64,000 bases of DNA from Rotaria socialis (taxonomy: Eukaryota > Rotifera > Eurotatoria > Philodinida > Philodinidae). The DNA lies in contig CAJNYU010003244.1 in the NCBI GenBank assembly GCA_905331475.1, forward strand, positions 62,001 through 126,000, in the 5' to 3' direction. Made by a program: the position numbers and the translations under genes. Positions within the stretch are counted from its first letter, which is position 1, and each line of letters starts with the position of its first letter. A model generated the notes under the pieces. It was given only the letters and a program-made list of their open reading frames with translations, did not search any database and was not told the DNA's origin. Of this stretch, positions 60,818-64,000 are shown piece by piece.

Positions 60818-62696
60818 TTATTTTACTGTAATACGTTGTCGATTTTTATTCGTAGCATTATTATTATTAGTGTTAGTAGTAAGGGAACTATTTTGGCGAG
60901 TTCTCCATTCATTTTCAATCCGACAATAAATTCCACCTGGTGAAATAAATGGCGACGACGTTGTTTCTTTTAATGTACGATTTAAAGATGTTTTATTGTT
61001 CTGCTGTATTGATTGCATATAACGAAGCATTTCATCGAAACGTCGATGTTCATCTTCTCGTTGTGTGTCTTGATTCCAACGAGTGGACTTGGTTGCATCC
61101 CATGAATATTTTATATCTGATCCATAGGGTTGAGCATCAATTAAAGGTGTCCATTGCGCACGCATTGTTTGTTTTTTTGCTTCTGTATTTGCTGCACCGA
61201 ATATGGACTGTTCAATAACTTTATCTATCATTTCATTGGTATAATTAGGATTAATACGTGAAATTCGAAATGACGGATGATGTTTAACAAGTTCACCTTT
61301 ATCTATGTTTTCATAGATTTCAGATAAATAATTCTGCGACAGACATATGTGTTCACGTTTTTGACAACCGGTATCTCGAATGTTCGATTGAAAAATATCA
61401 AATGTACTAACTAAAGTTGAGCAGCAGTCATGCTTGCCATCAGTAACAGATGAGAGTGGATGGTAAGGACATGTTGAAAAGTCAATGAAACGAAAGTAGG
61501 AATGACAACGTGCACATTGGTCACCATTAATGTGTAACCTTAGAGAATAGATAAAAAACAATAGAATCAGTTCTTTACTTTAGTGAGAGATATTTTTAGA
61601 TTGATGAGAGTGAAATTTCGTTTATTTTCATAAAAGTTCCGTAAGAGTAGAAAAAATGGCAAGTCTATTTTATAACACGCAATGTTAAGCTTTATAGATG
61701 AGATTATGTCAGGCACAAGACAGCTGCCGGCATTAAAAAGCTATTTACTTACCAAACAATCCAAAATGTATGTCTCCACGAACTTTCTCCTCGTGTGTTA
61801 ATTTCTCTTGCCCATTGATTAATGTCAAATTTTGGATCAATTTTATGTTGAAAATGAAATTTACCATTTGGCTTTAAAATTAATCGATCCGTTAGACAAG
61901 GTAAGTCTTCCATTTGTTCAGTAGTCATTACTGTAAGACAATATTGACAGCGAATTATTTTGTTATCAGTTAATAATTGTTCTAAGTTGTATTCAAATAT
62001 TTTTCCACGAATTTTATTTTTCCTATCATGAATCAGTTCAATTTCATATGGATTTTCAAAACGTTTCGATAATTGACGAAATAATGGATCAGGAATACAT
62101 GATACATTACAGTTTGTAGCCAAAATTTCATTCGTATGACTATGAATATAATCTAATGTTTCAAGTACGAGTTTATCCATTTTAAGAAAGTCCGATGAAA
62201 TCAATATCGAAACAGCAATACGTGGTTCTAAGTCGGGCTCTTTTGTTGCTGAACGTCGATTAACAAATGACATTAACCATTGAAATATGTCTAAATCGCA
62301 ATGAACACTTATGTCTACTTCTTCCGCTTGATCAGGTTCATCTTTTAGATAATCAGCAAAATAACGCATTTCACGTATTAATAATGAACGGTTGCATGAA
62401 AATTGACGTTTTAAAATTTTTGCTTCATCACATACAGTTATGGTTATTTGAGATGCTTCAGGATTTTCTTTCTCAATAATTTTTTCATCGTGTTCATCAT
62501 TTTCTTGTGGTTGAGTTTGATCATTATTATTATGGGCCGATAATGATTGTTGAATACCAAGATAGATAGTTTCTAATGTTAGAAGAGCAGCTTGTGATGG
62601 TGCTGAGTTTGGTAATTTTAAACGTGTTATATCGAGAGATTTTGCACGTTCAGATAAATATGCGCTCAATAATAAATCGATCAGAAACGACTGCAT
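60818..62696 (-). CDS. SANBR (KIAA1841) homologue, BTB-domain protein
   Basis: In mammals SANBR is a SANT and BTB protein that restrains immunoglobulin class switching; its role in invertebrates is unknown. Two exons (62696-about 61750 and about 61528-60818) give roughly 555 residues. The BTB-like region reads ITVCDEAKILKRQFSCNRSL, MRYFADYLKDEPDQAEEVDI and SVHCDLDIFQWLMSFVNRRS, followed by ISILISSDFLKMDKLV-like sequence. These match human CDEAKNLKEDFTCPRDLL, MKYFAEYL and [20 protein letters not shown]. A Cys pair region (CQYCLTVMT, QCARCHSYFRF) spans the intron, joined as WIVWLHINGDQCARCHSYF. The C-terminal signature WDATKSTRWNQDTQREDEHR matches human [20 protein letters not shown], and a GGIYCRIENEW end is also shared. 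No SANT segment is visible at the N terminus. The next gene's stop lies only 275 bp upstream, leaving little room for one. The start at 62696 (MQSFLIDLLLSAYLSERAKS) is preferred over 62753. Confidence 0.9.
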
Positions 62697-62969
62697 TCTA
62701 TTTGTCTTACTAACAGAGAAGAAAGAAAAAAAGTTGTCTGAAATGCAAATCAAAATACAAGAAATTCAAATGTACAAGTCTCTTGAAATTTCGAACAAGA
62801 GTAAACAATGATTTCTGTTAGTGTTTGGTTTTTTTCTCTATTCATTTTTTCATTCTGTCTTTTAATTTTATCCTTATTTTCGAATGTAACTATATAAAAA
62901 AAAATTATGAAGAAAAAAAAATACGCTGTTATACATAAATGTTTGAAGTCATTATCAGAATCGTTGTTG

Positions 62970-64000
62970 TCATTTTTTGCCAGCTGGTGGCCGCGGATTT
63001 CTTTGGACGGTCGGTGGAAGCGATTCACTAGGTGATACAGGTATAGTTGTGTCTTTATAATAATCTGTTTCACGAAGAACTTGATCAATATATGACATCA
63101 TTTGTTCATAGGTCACAGATCCATCACTTTCCGGAATGGTTAAATCAACTAGCAAAAGAAAAAATCACAAAGAATAAAGATATTAAACAAAAAAAAAAGA
63201 AACCCTGAAGGCTATAATATTTTACCAGCATTAAGATTTAATAAACTTGTTGATGATGATCGTGATGAACTTGTTAATGATTGTAAACCAATCATCTGTC
63301 GACCAAAACCAATATCAAATTCAATACCATCACTTGAATGTGTTGATAATTTTGATAATTCACTTTTCAAATTTTGTGATGAACCTTTCGAAAATAAATA
63401 ACCTCTATAACGATCAATTAGACGACGATATTTATGATTAATTTTATTTGATGGGACCTACGAGGATAAAACACATACGATGAAAAAAAATCTAAATTTT
63501 TTACTTTTCAAAATATCATACATACATAAGATATATAAACTATTTTATGGACGATATCTAATAGTTGACTTATCGGATCCGTTGGTCGAAGTCTTGCATA
63601 TGATATACTTATTGAACCAGTGGCTGATGATGGTCGTGAACGATTTATAGCACCACTAGGTCTAAAGGAAATATTATATTGCAAGACTAAAATTCGAACG
63701 TGATTTGACTCACTTGCGTTCCATATTTAATGAATTAAGAGAATTATGAACAACTTGTGCTATGTTATTACTATCATAGCCACTTTCGAATGATATGTTT
63801 GATGATTCCGGCGATCGAGCTATACATATTGCAGCTAAATATTTCAAACAAAAAGTTAATTTGTCTTGATAATAAAAATTTTTTTATTAATAAATACTTT
63901 CGTTAGAAGATGATAATGGTTCAGAATTAATTCGATTTGGTTGGCGTCGAATATTATTCGGTTTTGTTGCAGTACTTGGCGGTTGTGGAATAATATTATT
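62970..64000 (-). CDS. 3' part of an unrecognised gene (runs off the window)
   Basis: At least five exons on the minus strand splice in phase from the right edge to a stop at 62970-62972. In order they give NNIIPQPPSTATKPNNIRRQ, AICIARSPESSNISFESGYD, PSGAINRSRPSSATGSISIS, a join into VPSNKINHKYRRLIDRYRGY, LQSLTSSSRSSTSLLNLNAV and a last exon DLTIPESDGSVTYEQMMSYI...DQVLRETDYYKD ending in QRNPRPPAGKK. The sequence is mostly Ser/Pro/Arg-rich and disordered, with one helical patch. No domain recognised; the main, 5' part of the gene lies outside. Five exons that join cleanly make it a confident gene with unknown function. Confidence 0.7.

Noticed and set aside
62750-63088. 112-codon minus-strand frame upstream of SANBR
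   Set aside because: Overlaps the last exon of the neighbouring gene in another frame and contains poly-A derived Lys/Phe runs.

Overview
The window is nuclear DNA from a small invertebrate. It is AT-rich (about 70 % by eye) and compact, with roughly one gene every 3-4 kb. Nearly all introns are GT-AG and only 50-70 nt long, and the spliced proteins are animal-like. A rotifer, most likely a bdelloid, is my best guess from base composition, intron size and low-complexity style. No marker here proves it. Exon joins were made by eye from splice sites, reading phase and family knowledge, so exon ends are good but not certain. I recognised no virus-like element.

Layout. 1-2.1 kb is gene-free and holds a short palindrome-rich element with terminal inverted repeats. 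2.1-6.7 kb is a minus-strand run: mitochondrial ribosomal protein L17, a DELE1-like Sel1 protein, tRNA-Gln(UUG) and UNC50. 7.5-21.5 kb is a plus-strand run: a MEIOC-type meiotic gene, a small acidic protein of unknown function, and a large WD40 protein of WDR87/WDR97 type. SDHB follows at 22.1-23.5 kb. A 3.7-kb gene-poor stretch (23.5-27.2 kb) carries two foldback (MITE-like) elements. At 27.2-29.8 kb are a two-exon amidotransferase-fold-like gene, a small membrane protein and an intronless ARF-family GTPase. A 4.3-kb gene-free, microsatellite-rich stretch precedes a Shaw/KCNC potassium channel (34.1-37.5 kb) with two alternative last exons.

38.2-43.8 kb (minus) is a long unrecognised gene with 10-residue tandem repeats. 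BAG1 and an ankyrin-repeat gene follow on plus. 48.7-53.1 kb (minus) is a membrane-anchored collagen built from tiny exons. 54.8-57.5 kb (minus) is a C2H2 zinc-finger gene. An intronless TMEM163-like zinc transporter lies at 59.4-60.1 kb, SANBR/KIAA1841 at 60.8-62.7 kb (minus), and the 3' part of an unrecognised gene runs off the right edge.

These are mostly independent housekeeping and neuronal genes with no operon logic. Mitochondrial functions recur (MRPL17, DELE1-like, SDHB). The most notable points are a meiosis regulator in a probable rotifer, the alternative last exons of the potassium channel, an ARF GTPase with Arg in place of the catalytic Gln71, and three non-autonomous DNA elements.
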